Virus record (IMG/VR): IMGVR_UViG_3300028666_000041
Coordinates: 1 to 52,669 of that record
Strand: one strand, 5' to 3'
Source: a virus
Length of the DNA stretch: 52,669 nt
Both the position numbers and the translations under genes were made by a program. Positions 24,427 to 35,267 of this stretch are shown one piece after another. The stretch's first letter is position 1, and each line of letters begins with the position of its first letter. The notes under the pieces were generated by a model. It ran no database searches, was not told where the DNA came from, and saw nothing but the letters and a program-made list of their open reading frames with translations.

Positions 24427-27400
24427 ATGGCTAGCACTAATGATTTTTTAAGTAATTTAGGAGATGTTCTAAATCAACAGTTTAATTCCGGAGACAATAA
24501 AAATAAGAGTCTCGATATTGCTACCAATGGTCAAACTAATAGGTATGGCAAGCTTGGTCCATTTGCTAATCAATTTGATCAAACAGCCGATAGGTCATAT
24601 ACTGAAGAAGGCGCTCAACGTATAGATTACAATAACTATACTCCAAAGCAATTAGGTATTTCTATGCAAGATCCTAATGCTACGGTTTTGGTGAAGAAGC
24701 GTATGTTCGCATCACTTGCTGAAAACTGGCGACCAGATATGATGGATAGTCATGAAAAACTATTATATAAAACTACAAAGGTTTTATTCCAAAATAAATG
24801 TAATCAGATTTCATCATATGAAAAACTATGTAAAATATCACAAATATCATCAGATCTAGGACGAGTTGATTACCATCTTTTACCGATTATATTCTCATTA
24901 ACAGATAATATATCACAAACTCCTGGCGCAACATTAGGTGCATATGGAGCTGACAGCTTACAAGATTCAGTTAATGGTGCATTGTCAAAATTTACTAATA
25001 TAATTGATCGTGTGAAAGAGATTTATGCCCTATCACAGGATACTCCGTATACTTCTTGGATTGCCGGTATCCCAGATACATTTCGATCTAATTTTAGCCA
25101 AGGAACCGGCGTAATAGAATTCAACAATGTAACATCGATAACAACTACTACAACATTAGATTTTGCAAAAGGATCTTTTTCATTAAGTTTTAATGACCCA
25201 TATAAGATTATGAGGATTACTAATCTTGATATAGAACAAGCGATTAGTGATGCAACTAATAGATTTTATTCTAATTCATTTTTGCAATTGGGTATTACAT
25301 CATTAGACCAAACTATTGCATTACAAAAACAACAGCTAAATCTGAATAGAGAGTTAAGAAGAGCAAATCCTATCAATTTTATAGTAAGCCCCGATACATA
25401 TCTAGGAAAACGGGTTAGAGCTATAATAGATAATATAGGATTTGAAATTAATTTTGATGCTAGTAGTATTAGCAATATTATTGGACCAAAATCTGGAAAT
25501 ATAGATCCATCTGCGCTACAAGGTAGTGATGCCGTAGGCGATGACGGATTGAGCCCAAGTGAAGTGATATTATTCAATAATATAGTATCATCATTATATT
25601 CTCAGTTGTCATTGGCAACAAATACAAGACGACAGGCAATAGCTGATAACCAAGATCCTAAGAAAAATCTCAATCGCATAAGAGAAAAAATGAGATTGAA
25701 TTATTCTGGCAAATTAGTAATTCAGCCAATGGATAATGTGCATATTTATATAAACTCGAAAAAGAAAGTAGATAATAAGATTCTTGGCGGATTACAAAGT
25801 TCTTTTTCTGGATTAGGGTTTTTACAAGGACTCAACAATCTAACAAATGATATAAAAGATACGTTTGCAATAAATGAAACATATTCATTGGAAAAATCTG
25901 TTTTCGTTGGTAATGATTTTCCAAATTGGTTATGGCAGATAATGAGAAGCACAATAGTTTCCGATAGGGATGGTGCTCATGTATTTGCTGGAATCGTAGA
26001 TGAGGCGACTTCATCATATAGCGATAGGACATATACAGTATCGGTAAAAGGCTCGGATAATGGTGGATATTTTAATTACGGTGTTGTTAATTTTAAGCCA
26101 TCGGTAAATGTATTCAACGGACCATTATTTGATCCTATGACTCCATTCAAGTTAGAGTTTGATTCAGTAACAGGTGTTGATAATAATCAGTTAGAACTCC
26201 TAGATGAAAATAAAGAGTTATTTGAATCATCTTTCGTAAAAGATAAAAATGGATTATATGCTGGTATAACAACAACAGAAAATAACTACCTGCAACAAGA
26301 TGCAGATAGAATACAAAATAATTCGGTTAGGCGGGTTTTCTATGATCCAGATGGAATGGTGTATAGGTGGAAAGAAGGAATTGCATCATTAACATTATTT
26401 GGTGATTCATATCAAGCAAGCCCTCCTGGGACATACGCCCCAGCGTTGACTAAAGACCCGTTTGCCGGTCAAGATATAATGAATGTAATATCGTTATTGA
26501 TATCCGGACAACCATACAATTTTACAACATTTTATAAAGCCGCGCTAATGGTTGATGGTGCATTCAAAAAAGACAGCGGAACAAATCAAGATTCATCAGG
26601 ATCGTATTTTCGTGGATTGACTCAACAATTAAAATCTAGAAATGCTATTTATGGAAACTATGTGCCATTCAAAACATTGACAGTAGATGAAACATCATTT
26701 TCAAAAATATTAAATAATCAATTGAATGCTACTGCATATGATGGTGAATTACAAAGTTTATTAAAACAACGAGCAGATTTTGCTGATAAGCTATCAGTAT
26801 TTGGAATAACAAGTGCCCAAGATGTGGATATAAAAGGAAATGATAATTCTAAATTAATACAGCAAAATCTTCAACAATTAGATACATTAATACAGAATAA
26901 AATAAAACTAATTAATGATAGTCTTAATCAAGCTGGTAATCCTCCAGTTTCACTACTTGGAAATGATATATCTTTTGATTATGATAATTCTAATCTTAAC
27001 TCAGGAACTAAAACAAGATTAGATGATTCGGCTAGAAGAGATTTGAGACGAAAAATTGCATTTTTAACTAGAAGATTAGCTTGGAAGGTTCGAGCTAATG
27101 AGGATATTAATTTTTTCATAGTCGATGATACTTATGATAAGGACTATGATATCCAGGCATTTGAAACCCAATTTATTAATCCAGATACATTTAAGAGCGA
27201 ATATATGACAGTAGCTCAAAAACTAAATAACATAAATAATGTAATAAGCGGATTTGAATTATTTGTTAATACACAAGGACATATAGAAGCTAGACCGCCA
27301 AAGTACAATAGAGTACCAAGTTCAGTGTTTTATAAAATGCTGCGATTGAAAGATGATCTTGGTATTCAGATTTTTCCACAATTTTTAGAAGATCTTTCAC

Positions 27401-29352
27401 TCAATCAGTTAGATGCCGCCAATCAACAAATAGAAACATTAGAAGATGAAATTAGATTATATTGTCTATCATTAGGATATAGTAATGATTTTGACTGTGA
27501 GTATTTTATTAATAATTTTGATCAAGGATCATTAGCTGGTATCAATAGGTTAAGCTCGGGCGCTGGCGGATTTAGATTTGTATCAGATGAACAAACGGGT
27601 AAAATAACTAGTACGGTAGCATTGAATATTCTCGCTCAACCAGATACAATGAATGCTGCAATAAATACTAGTCTAAGCAGCATTCAATCACAAACTAATT
27701 TAAATTTATTCAATGCTATTTCAAGAGCAACATTCGTTCAATCAGTTCTGCCATCAAATACCATAAATAATACTACACAATTTCAAACAGCATCTCAAAT
27801 ATTAAGTAATACATCAGCACAAACCAGAAAAGATGTTATTGTGGCAAGATTACAAGGTTCGACTGGTATGTCATTTGATGTATCTCAGTTATTTGCAAGT
27901 GGGAGTCAAGCTCCATCTAAGGTTACAAGTAACGATATTCTTCAAGTATCTAACGGTATATCAGATAGACTGTCTCAACGACAAAGTGCTATAAAGGCAG
28001 CTGTTAATTCGCTAAAAAGCTTACAAGAAGGAGTTACATTAGCTACTGGTTCTGGTGGTCCAGGTAATCAGGCGCTTGGTAATAATCTGCTCCATCCAGC
28101 ATTAAGTAGAAGCAAAAATATACCTAAAACATTCGAACATATGATTGAGGATGAATCTTATGATGATTTAGGTCCTGGCTCTGGCAACAGGTATGTTATA
28201 AAAAATAATGATATCCTACAATATAGTATAACAGAAAATAAACCAGCACATACATATGTAGAAGTAACCGGAAGATTTGGTGGATTGTTAGTTGATCAGC
28301 AACAAAACTTGTCATCAGATTTAAATGTATTTGAAAGCGGAAACGCTCTCAATACAGTAGCTGCAATAGATTATGATTTATGGAGAATGTATGGCGTACT
28401 TGTTCCTCAATCCATCGATGCTCCATATCTAACTAATCCAGATGTTCAATGTGCCCCGTATGCCGTTTCAATTTTAAATCAAGCAAGAAAAGATATATTG
28501 AAATCATCTTTAACTATTATTGGCAATGAATATCAACAACCGGGAGAAGTCATATATATGGAAGATGTTGATTTATTGTTTTATGTACAAAGTGTAACTC
28601 ATTCATTTACTTTTGGATCTACATTTACAACTTCATTAGATTTAAGTCACGGTCACAATGTCGGTGAATACATACCAACATTTCTTGATGTTATAGGTAA
28701 GATGTTATATAAGAACAATAAAACTACTAGTAATTTAGTTCATAAACGACAAGGCAATGTTTTCAATCAAGAGCATATTGCCACAATAGTTGGTAATACA
28801 GCAACAACTAACTCATCAACAATTTATACAGCCCCAAATACCACAACATCAATAGATACTGATTTAATAAATACTGTATATGGTGCATCTAATAGATTAG
28901 GATTACAGCGCCTTTTAGATTACGGTGGAACATCACTCAGTATAGATGGTGCGGTATTAGAAATACGAATATATTACAATAATGCTGACGGCGATTTTAG
29001 CTCACCAAACACATATACAACAAGTCTTCAGGCAGAAATAATAAATTATTTGACTGGCGCTACTGATTTAGCAGATAATGCTCAGCCAACGGGTAGCCTG
29101 CAAACTAATACACAAAAACTACAAGCATATAAATCACAAATAGATGCTGTACTGGTAAATTCAGATGAAGATGGAGAATTTAGATATCCATCCCGCGAAG
29201 CATTTTATTATGCTCGTGATATAGTAAGTAAATCATCACAAGGATCTTCTGATTCAACAGAATCACAGTTAGATATTGATTCAGCAATATATAACTATAT
29301 TGTAGATTGTTGGGTTGTATTCAATAATCCAGCACAACAGGGAAGTTCATAA
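24427..29352 (+). CDS. Large baseplate hub protein (gp27/gpD-like regions)
   Basis: 1641 aa, with AAGGA 5 nt before the ATG. Several parts look like hub proteins of contractile tails. A segment near 430-545 has KLVIQPMDNVHIYIN, FVGNDFPNWLWQIM, HVFAGIVDEATSS and TYTVSVKGSDNGG. Residues 1278-1410 carry EVTGRFGG, LTIIGNEYQQPGEVIYMEDV, YVQSVTHSFTFGSTFTTSLDLSHGHN, resembling the last domain of gpD/gp27 hubs. Long helical linkers lie between. Hubs form the trimeric base on which the spike sits and which connects to the tube. The protein is several times longer than gp27, so it may also take over roles of other hub proteins. It ends in a TAATG overlap with the spike gene. Confidence 0.65.
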   Translation: MASTNDFLSNLGDVLNQQFNSGDNKNKSLDIATNGQTNRYGKLGPFANQFDQTADRSYTEEGAQRIDYNNYTPKQLGISMQDPNATVLVKKRMFASLAENWRPDMMDSHEKLLYKTTKVLFQNKCNQISSYEKLCKISQISSDLGRVDYHLLPIIFSLTDNISQTPGATLGAYGADSLQDSVNGALSKFTNIIDRVKEIYALSQDTPYTSWIAGIPDTFRSNFSQGTGVIEFNNVTSITTTTTLDFAKGSFSLSFNDPYKIMRITNLDIEQAISDATNRFYSNSFLQLGITSLDQTIALQKQQLNLNRELRRANPINFIVSPDTYLGKRVRAIIDNIGFEINFDASSISNIIGPKSGNIDPSALQGSDAVGDDGLSPSEVILFNNIVSSLYSQLSLATNTRRQAIADNQDPKKNLNRIREKMRLNYSGKLVIQPMDNVHIYINSKKKVDNKILGGLQSSFSGLGFLQGLNNLTNDIKDTFAINETYSLEKSVFVGNDFPNWLWQIMRSTIVSDRDGAHVFAGIVDEATSSYSDRTYTVSVKGSDNGGYFNYGVVNFKPSVNVFNGPLFDPMTPFKLEFDSVTGVDNNQLELLDENKELFESSFVKDKNGLYAGITTTENNYLQQDADRIQNNSVRRVFYDPDGMVYRWKEGIASLTLFGDSYQASPPGTYAPALTKDPFAGQDIMNVISLLISGQPYNFTTFYKAALMVDGAFKKDSGTNQDSSGSYFRGLTQQLKSRNAIYGNYVPFKTLTVDETSFSKILNNQLNATAYDGELQSLLKQRADFADKLSVFGITSAQDVDIKGNDNSKLIQQNLQQLDTLIQNKIKLINDSLNQAGNPPVSLLGNDISFDYDNSNLNSGTKTRLDDSARRDLRRKIAFLTRRLAWKVRANEDINFFIVDDTYDKDYDIQAFETQFINPDTFKSEYMTVAQKLNNINNVISGFELFVNTQGHIEARPPKYNRVPSSVFYKMLRLKDDLGIQIFPQFLEDLSLNQLDAANQQIETLEDEIRLYCLSLGYSNDFDCEYFINNFDQGSLAGINRLSSGAGGFRFVSDEQTGKITSTVALNILAQPDTMNAAINTSLSSIQSQTNLNLFNAISRATFVQSVLPSNTINNTTQFQTASQILSNTSAQTRKDVIVARLQGSTGMSFDVSQLFASGSQAPSKVTSNDILQVSNGISDRLSQRQSAIKAAVNSLKSLQEGVTLATGSGGPGNQALGNNLLHPALSRSKNIPKTFEHMIEDESYDDLGPGSGNRYVIKNNDILQYSITENKPAHTYVEVTGRFGGLLVDQQQNLSSDLNVFESGNALNTVAAIDYDLWRMYGVLVPQSIDAPYLTNPDVQCAPYAVSILNQARKDILKSSLTIIGNEYQQPGEVIYMEDVDLLFYVQSVTHSFTFGSTFTTSLDLSHGHNVGEYIPTFLDVIGKMLYKNNKTTSNLVHKRQGNVFNQEHIATIVGNTATTNSSTIYTAPNTTTSIDTDLINTVYGASNRLGLQRLLDYGGTSLSIDGAVLEIRIYYNNADGDFSSPNTYTTSLQAEIINYLTGATDLADNAQPTGSLQTNTQKLQAYKSQIDAVLVNSDEDGEFRYPSREAFYYARDIVSKSSQGSSDSTESQLDIDSAIYNYIVDCWVVFNNPAQQGSS

Positions 29353-31367
29353 TGGCACAAGGACCCATATTTAAGCCATCTGGACTAGTAAGACTAGCTA
29401 CTATTACTAAGGTAGACACTAGTACGATGTCAGCCTATGTTACGTTTCGACCGGATTCACCGTTAGGAAATGACGGAATTAATCAGGTTCTGGTTCAATT
29501 ACCAGTTCCATATCTTTCGTCTGGTGGTGGTTTTATTGGGGGTTTTCCTGCTGAAGGAACGCCAGTATATGTTAGTCAGGTTGAAGGCACAAGCAGTTAT
29601 GCAGTAGTTGGTTTCGTAGCTAGAGATCCGATACCTCAATTAAAAAAATCTGCTACTAAATTAAATATACCAGATCTACAGAGAGGTCAAATAACGATAC
29701 AGGCTAATACGGATGGTTCTATAACACTAGATGATGATTCGATAACTATTGGTGAGCCAAAAAACTCAGTTATATTTGATACATCGAGAAAGATTTTTCT
29801 TAGCACTTTTGATCAGTCTTATTATTTTGGACAAGGTTCTAGGATAGTTGATGGAGTAGTATTACGAGATAAACAGCCAGCAAATAATTACCCATCATTT
29901 TTGAGAGAATCAGATCCGGCATATGACGATACACTCATTGTAATCGGTATGGATCCTGTTGCTAATTCTAGGATTTTCAATTCAGGAACGGCTGTAAGGA
30001 ATCCAGCAAGAGTTGAAAAACGAGAAGTTGTATATGAATATGAAGAATCTGCTAATGTGTATAGCAATGATATTGAATTAGAGTTTTATAAAACCGGAGT
30101 CTTCCCCAATTATAATAATATCATTGATAGGCGTGCAGGTAGAGCAGATGCATTAAGCTTAAGTTTAACATCTCCAAATTATTTGATGGAATCAATAAAA
30201 GGAACGGTTGTAGATATCTATGGTAATGTAATAGATTTAAATAGAGATATTATTCCATTAGGAAAAGATAAGCTATCTTCATTCAATATAAAATCTACTG
30301 CTAGCGAACAAGACACTTTTAAAAATGTATATGAGCAAATAAAAAGACAAGAGCGTAAGAGTCTTGCATTTCATTTTGAAATAAACTCCAGAAAAGAAAC
30401 AACTGGATCTGGACCTCCCAATGTAAATAATAAAGATAATTATGCTCGTGCTCGTAGCAGATTTTTTATGGATGTGGATAAGGAGGGGCAACTTAAATTA
30501 AATGTTCCTGCTTCGAGTGAAACAGGAAATATTCCATTAAATATAAGATATGAAAATTACTCAACTGTATCACCAAACACAGAATCTAATAACACTAATG
30601 ATATAGTTTTTAATAGTTTATATAAAGATATTTTACCAGAATCATTCATTAATTCTCCAGCTATATCATTGATAGATGAGACAGGTAATTCATTTGGTCC
30701 AATAGACAGGTTCTCAAATAAAAATTCTCCAACATATGTTCAGCACGGTACAGTGTATCATAATATAAATGAGACTTGCAGCACATTACAAATTAATAGT
30801 TTTTATACACCGGTTGAATATGTCCCAACTACATTTTTAGATTTAGTTGTTCCATTACAGACAATAGTTAGTACTAAAATAACAGTGAATGGTCAAAATG
30901 CTAATGCTGGTGGTAGGAGTGGAAGTTTAAATTTTGATGGATCAATAGAAATTAATGTTGGTGCAAATACAGTTGACCGTCAGTCATTGTGGTTAGATAC
31001 ACAAGGCGGAATTGTTGCTAATGTCGGAAGGGATTTGAGAAATGTTAGCGTAGCAGCTAATATGGATGGAGAGGTATTGATTCAAGTTGGTGGGGATACT
31101 GTACCAGCGGAAACTGAACGATTTAAAAACTCAAATACTGGATGGGTAGCCGGGGTTGTGGATATAAGGGTATTTAATTCACAAAAGGAAATGACAATAT
31201 TTAGGATTGATGATAATGGTCTTTCGGTTACCACTCCTGGCAGCATAACTTATTATGCTAGTAAAATGTTATTTCGTAGTACTGCCTCTATGGAGTTTGA
31301 TAGTGATAATTTAATACTCAACGGAAGATTAGTAGTAAAAGATCCTGGTGCAGGACCAATCAGATAG
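29352..31367 (+). CDS. Baseplate central spike protein with N-terminal OB-fold (gpV/gp5-like)
   Basis: 671 aa, start coupled to the hub stop by TAATG. Residues about 10-95 look like the OB-fold of gpV/gp5-type spikes: VRLATITKVDTSTMSAYVTF, QVLVQLPVPYL, GGFPAEGTPVYVSQVEGTSSYAVVGFV. After this, beta-rich segments (QITIQANTDGSITLDDDSITIG) and a long strand-turn region lead to a C-terminus with ITYYASKMLFRSTASMEFDSDNLILNGRLVV, plausible as the beta-prism of the spike. The spike punctures the outer surface of the host when the sheath contracts. No lysozyme insert is seen. It carries no Asp-Gly-Tyr motif. Confidence 0.7.
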   Translation: MAQGPIFKPSGLVRLATITKVDTSTMSAYVTFRPDSPLGNDGINQVLVQLPVPYLSSGGGFIGGFPAEGTPVYVSQVEGTSSYAVVGFVARDPIPQLKKSATKLNIPDLQRGQITIQANTDGSITLDDDSITIGEPKNSVIFDTSRKIFLSTFDQSYYFGQGSRIVDGVVLRDKQPANNYPSFLRESDPAYDDTLIVIGMDPVANSRIFNSGTAVRNPARVEKREVVYEYEESANVYSNDIELEFYKTGVFPNYNNIIDRRAGRADALSLSLTSPNYLMESIKGTVVDIYGNVIDLNRDIIPLGKDKLSSFNIKSTASEQDTFKNVYEQIKRQERKSLAFHFEINSRKETTGSGPPNVNNKDNYARARSRFFMDVDKEGQLKLNVPASSETGNIPLNIRYENYSTVSPNTESNNTNDIVFNSLYKDILPESFINSPAISLIDETGNSFGPIDRFSNKNSPTYVQHGTVYHNINETCSTLQINSFYTPVEYVPTTFLDLVVPLQTIVSTKITVNGQNANAGGRSGSLNFDGSIEINVGANTVDRQSLWLDTQGGIVANVGRDLRNVSVAANMDGEVLIQVGGDTVPAETERFKNSNTGWVAGVVDIRVFNSQKEMTIFRIDDNGLSVTTPGSITYYASKMLFRSTASMEFDSDNLILNGRLVVKDPGAGPIR

Positions 31368-31385
31368 TTTTAATAATATAAAATC

Positions 31386-31396
31386 AATGATATATA
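31386..31396 (+). promoter_or_regulatory. Second copy of the AATGATATATA intergenic word
   Basis: Identical to the word at 24401-24411 and placed 29 nt before the next ATG (31415). It may be a late promoter core or chance in AT-rich DNA. Confidence 0.25.
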
Positions 31397-31414
31397 ATAA
31401 TGAAGGATAGTTAA

Positions 31415-33559
31415 ATGCCATGTACCCCACTACCAGAATCTAATGTTGTCGCCCCCAATGCTGGGACATTCCCTGGTAGCAGTGGATTTTCCGTTGCATT
31501 GCCGTCATATAATATTCCATTCGCTCCCTCACCAGTAGAAGATTTAACATCCATATTTAATCAAATAAGTTTTATATTGCCACCAGGCACGCTAAAACCT
31601 AAAATGGAACCAAATGTTATTATTGATGTTTATGGTGCCGTAAATGATTTATTACAAAAGTTCTCTCCATTTTTAATGTTGTATAAATTTTTTCTTCCAG
31701 TATTAAATTTAATTCTATGTATAATTGAAGTATTGTGTTCATTACTCAATCCGTTTACACTTGGTGGTGCAATAAGTAATTTATTTCGTAATTGCATACC
31801 GGAGTTTCTTTCAATTTTTCCAGCATTTGCAATACCAATTATGATAATATCATTATTATTGTTGATTCTATCTTTAATAGAATATTTGATAACTCGTATA
31901 GCTGGAATGATTGAGGTAATAATTTTTAATTTGAATTTGTTAGGAAAAGCAGCTCAAAGGTTAGACAATGATAGTATCATAGGTATAACCAAAAAAATTG
32001 GTGATTTATTATGTTCACTACAAAATCTATTTGTAATTTTTGGTGTATTTACTATTATAATACAAATCATAAAAGCAATTCTAAGTTTAGGTTTTAGAAT
32101 ACCTCCATGTAGTTCAAGTGGTGGTAATCCCAGTTCCTGTTGCACTCCTGATGTATGTCCAGGATTTATTAAAGATAATAGTGATATTAAAGGTACAGGA
32201 TCTTTCTTATATTATAATGAAGTTGGTATAGATTCTGGATTAGAATTACCTGCATCCTTCCCACCAATAATATCATCAATAAGATCAGAAAGCTGGCAAT
32301 TCTATGATGCATCTCTATCAACGCATCAAGCATTTATTAATATAACTTCACCATACGACTTAACTCCATCTAATACAAAAGTGTTTTTCCCTGGTGGTAC
32401 TAATTATACAACTACTACTTCGCCTCCGTCAACGCCATATGTAATCAGTTTCAGATTTTTTTATAATCCTGCTGATTTTGCATTTAATCCAACGGATCCA
32501 AAAGGTCCAAGGTATATGAAAATAGCTAATGCTATTGTGCAAAGTCCTCCAACGGTTGGAGTATCATCATATAATAATGATTACGTTGCTCCGTTTAATG
32601 GTACACTCAATTTAGTCGGTGGGGTTATTACTGAGGATAATGGAGCACCAGTATTAGATGCCCATGGTAGAACGACCCCGCTAAATACTTTTATTCATCA
32701 AAAGCCAATAGGTATACCAGCAAATGGAGAAGTATATTACCCTAATGATGGATACTTATTTTCAGATGTAGAATATACTTTTACAATTAATCATGAAGTT
32801 TTAGTTGGAGAAAGCCTAATAACTCTTGGGTGTATTCCAGAAGTAGCGTTAAATAAAGACTTCATTAACAATACAATTGGTGCTCAGTTCAATGGCAATG
32901 CGGCTGCTCTTGCTAATATTGTACTTCCTGATGTTGGTGGAACCCAAGATGCCATTACAAATGCTATAACATTGTATAGACAAAGCGTTTCTATTGAATC
33001 AACAAATGCATTTCAGGCAACAGTTCTTGGGTTGTTAAATAATCTGCAACAACAGACCAATAGTTCACTGGCTGCAGTTATTCCTGCATCTTATGATCAA
33101 TATACTAGCTCATTTAGTTTAAGTCCAGTCATACAATTTATTACACAACCGATAACCGTATCTGTAAATATCAATGAAAGCTCGTCTCAGCCGTTAACGA
33201 ATAATCTATCTCCACAAGTAGCTGAATCAATAGCGGCACAATTGAATGCTAATATTTCATTAGGAACTATTAGCTCATTTTCCTATGATGGGTATCAACT
33301 ATTTACAGCAGAAATATTAAGTGATATTCCAGGAAATGGAACCATTAAAGTTTCTTTTAATAATAACTATATAAGCATTCTATCTAATCCATCAGATATT
33401 ACTCAAACGCCATCCGTTGCAGTAACAGAGTTAGACTATACATTTGTATATTCACCAACTATATCCTCATCTGGTTCCTCAAGTACAGATGGAGGAATAC
33501 CAAGACGAGATTCTGGAGATGTTTCCAGAGATGAGTCTAATGATAGTGGAGCCAGATAA
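31415..33559 (+). CDS. Baseplate-cluster protein with three membrane-like segments
   Basis: 714 aa, with AAGGA upstream of the ATG. Residues about 85-111 (FLMLYKFFLPVLNLILCIIEVL), 130-157 (FPAFAIPIMIISLLLLILSL) and 202-226 (LFVIFGVFTIIIQIIKAIL) are long enough and hydrophobic enough to span a membrane. They are followed by a cysteine cluster (PCSSS...SCCTPDVCPG, residues 231-249). The remaining 460 residues are soluble and beta-rich, with two Asp-Gly-Tyr motifs and a serine-rich tail (SSGSSSTDGG). It lies between spike and wedge genes and has no signal peptide. A tail-tip protein delivered into the host membrane to open a DNA channel is an attractive inference; a non-virion membrane protein is the alternative. 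Confidence 0.6.
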   Translation: MPCTPLPESNVVAPNAGTFPGSSGFSVALPSYNIPFAPSPVEDLTSIFNQISFILPPGTLKPKMEPNVIIDVYGAVNDLLQKFSPFLMLYKFFLPVLNLILCIIEVLCSLLNPFTLGGAISNLFRNCIPEFLSIFPAFAIPIMIISLLLLILSLIEYLITRIAGMIEVIIFNLNLLGKAAQRLDNDSIIGITKKIGDLLCSLQNLFVIFGVFTIIIQIIKAILSLGFRIPPCSSSGGNPSSCCTPDVCPGFIKDNSDIKGTGSFLYYNEVGIDSGLELPASFPPIISSIRSESWQFYDASLSTHQAFINITSPYDLTPSNTKVFFPGGTNYTTTTSPPSTPYVISFRFFYNPADFAFNPTDPKGPRYMKIANAIVQSPPTVGVSSYNNDYVAPFNGTLNLVGGVITEDNGAPVLDAHGRTTPLNTFIHQKPIGIPANGEVYYPNDGYLFSDVEYTFTINHEVLVGESLITLGCIPEVALNKDFINNTIGAQFNGNAAALANIVLPDVGGTQDAITNAITLYRQSVSIESTNAFQATVLGLLNNLQQQTNSSLAAVIPASYDQYTSSFSLSPVIQFITQPITVSVNINESSSQPLTNNLSPQVAESIAAQLNANISLGTISSFSYDGYQLFTAEILSDIPGNGTIKVSFNNNYISILSNPSDITQTPSVAVTELDYTFVYSPTISSSGSSSTDGGIPRRDSGDVSRDESNDSGAR

Positions 33560-35217
33560 TGGATAATAGCTCAAATAATAACTACTATAATAATAATTCA
33601 TCAGAAGATAATTCTCAATCTCAATATCAAAATAATCAAGATATATTGAACATTGATTTTGATACATTATACAATAATTTCATTTCACCAGTTGACGCAT
33701 TACGCAGTCATTTTAATGCATTAGTTCCTAACTCACAGGAACTAAATACGCCTCAATATCAGGAATCAAGATGTCATGCGTTCTATCGTATGTTAGGATT
33801 CCCTGTTGTTGCCGATAGTAGTAATTTTTATAGTCCAGGGTATGATCCTAATCTAAATTTAGATAAAACTGCCACCGCAGCATATCAGAAAATAGCAAGT
33901 AGTGTAATAGACAATTTAGCTTTAAAATCACAATTTGCGTATAGGGAACAGCAAGTACAGTTATATTTTAATACCATATTTTCTGGCGGTGGAACTCAAG
34001 CCCAACAAATAACTCTCGGCTCATTATTTATAAGATCGTTTGAGCGACAGCTTGGAAGCACTGCCCCATTAGTTGATGATCCAAATAAAAACCAATCGAT
34101 TGATGAAAGAGTTCAGGAATTGAATAAAGTTTTCGCAATTACTCCATCTATTTTGGTTACTAGACATCCAATAAAACCATTTATAGTTGATCCAAGAATA
34201 GACTCATCGGTTAGACCAATAGTGAATAGGATTTGTGCCCCATTTTTAAAAGATAAAACACAAACTAAGGTATTTGGTTCTGCAACAGGTTCTACTGATA
34301 ACCTAAAAAGACCGTATATTGAAAAAGTAATAACAACAAGATTTAATAATAAAAATCTTACTCTAGATCAAGGTAATGATGTCATTACTGCTATTTTTCA
34401 AAGTATAACTGATGACCCATCACAAACGGATCAGGATTTAGTTGCAGCAGTAGCCGATCCATTAGGACAATTGTATAGTTCAGAGGTAAAAATATTTAGT
34501 GATTATGTTAAAATTATGCAAATTGTAGTAGATAAATTAATTGAATCAATTAATGAAATACAAAAAATTAGACAAGCAATGAATTTTCAACCAATGCCCA
34601 ATCCTATTGGTGGAATAGAAAATGGTGGTACGGTAAATGTACCGATTGCTAATGATCTTAATAATCGATTATTAGAAAATGAAATAATTACACGAACACA
34701 AAAACAAATATTAAATGATTTACAATTTGATACTGGGCTTAATGGAGTTCCTGATGTGGGGGATTTTGTATTTTCTAATCTAGATGATTCAGTATTTTCT
34801 ATAAATAAAAATATTGCTAAATCATATCAACAAAATCTAGATTTATTAAATGAAAAAAGAAATAAGTTAGGTAATGATGGTATAAATTTTTTAAAAAATA
34901 TTGAAATAATAATGGGTGAGTTCAGTGGACTTGGATTAATAGATATGATTGCAATGCAAGCAGCATTATGGATTATGGATCCATTAGCATTATTAGGATT
35001 GATTGATACTAGAGCACTCCAAAGAATTAGAGATTATAGAAAAGATATAAATATTGGTGATATAGGTAATACGAACCTGCCAGCACAAGATCAGCAAAAT
35101 GTACCAGATGTAGTGACAGCATTAGCATCATTTGAAAGCACACTGCTAAATATTTACCAATTTATACAAAAATACTATGATAATGTCAATAATGGAACAG
35201 TTGTAATTGCTCCATAG
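33559..35217 (+). CDS. Helical virion structural protein of the baseplate cluster
   Basis: 552 aa, TAATG-coupled to the preceding gene. The first 30 residues are low-complexity Asn/Ser/Gln, then a mostly helical body: VDALRSHFNALVPNSQEL, LGSLFIRSFERQL, EVKIFSDYVKIMQIVVDKLIESINEIQKIRQAM, NLDLLNEKRNKLGNDGINFLKNIEIIMGEFSGLG and a mildly hydrophobic MIAMQAALWIMDPLALLGLI. No known domain is recognised. Co-location and coupling with the membrane-segment protein and the wedge genes suggest a baseplate component, possibly a partner of the upstream protein. Confidence 0.55.
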   Translation: MDNSSNNNYYNNNSSEDNSQSQYQNNQDILNIDFDTLYNNFISPVDALRSHFNALVPNSQELNTPQYQESRCHAFYRMLGFPVVADSSNFYSPGYDPNLNLDKTATAAYQKIASSVIDNLALKSQFAYREQQVQLYFNTIFSGGGTQAQQITLGSLFIRSFERQLGSTAPLVDDPNKNQSIDERVQELNKVFAITPSILVTRHPIKPFIVDPRIDSSVRPIVNRICAPFLKDKTQTKVFGSATGSTDNLKRPYIEKVITTRFNNKNLTLDQGNDVITAIFQSITDDPSQTDQDLVAAVADPLGQLYSSEVKIFSDYVKIMQIVVDKLIESINEIQKIRQAMNFQPMPNPIGGIENGGTVNVPIANDLNNRLLENEIITRTQKQILNDLQFDTGLNGVPDVGDFVFSNLDDSVFSINKNIAKSYQQNLDLLNEKRNKLGNDGINFLKNIEIIMGEFSGLGLIDMIAMQAALWIMDPLALLGLIDTRALQRIRDYRKDINIGDIGNTNLPAQDQQNVPDVVTALASFESTLLNIYQFIQKYYDNVNNGTVVIAP

Positions 35218-35267
35218 GCTATTTTTGCTTCAATAATAATAATTTGGCATATTTAGTAGGTGAAACT

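Noticed and set aside
35244-35267. TTG at 35244 as the start of the gp25-like gene
   Set aside because: It lacks a ribosome binding site; the ATG at 35268 has AGGTG 5 nt upstream and gives the usual family N-terminus.
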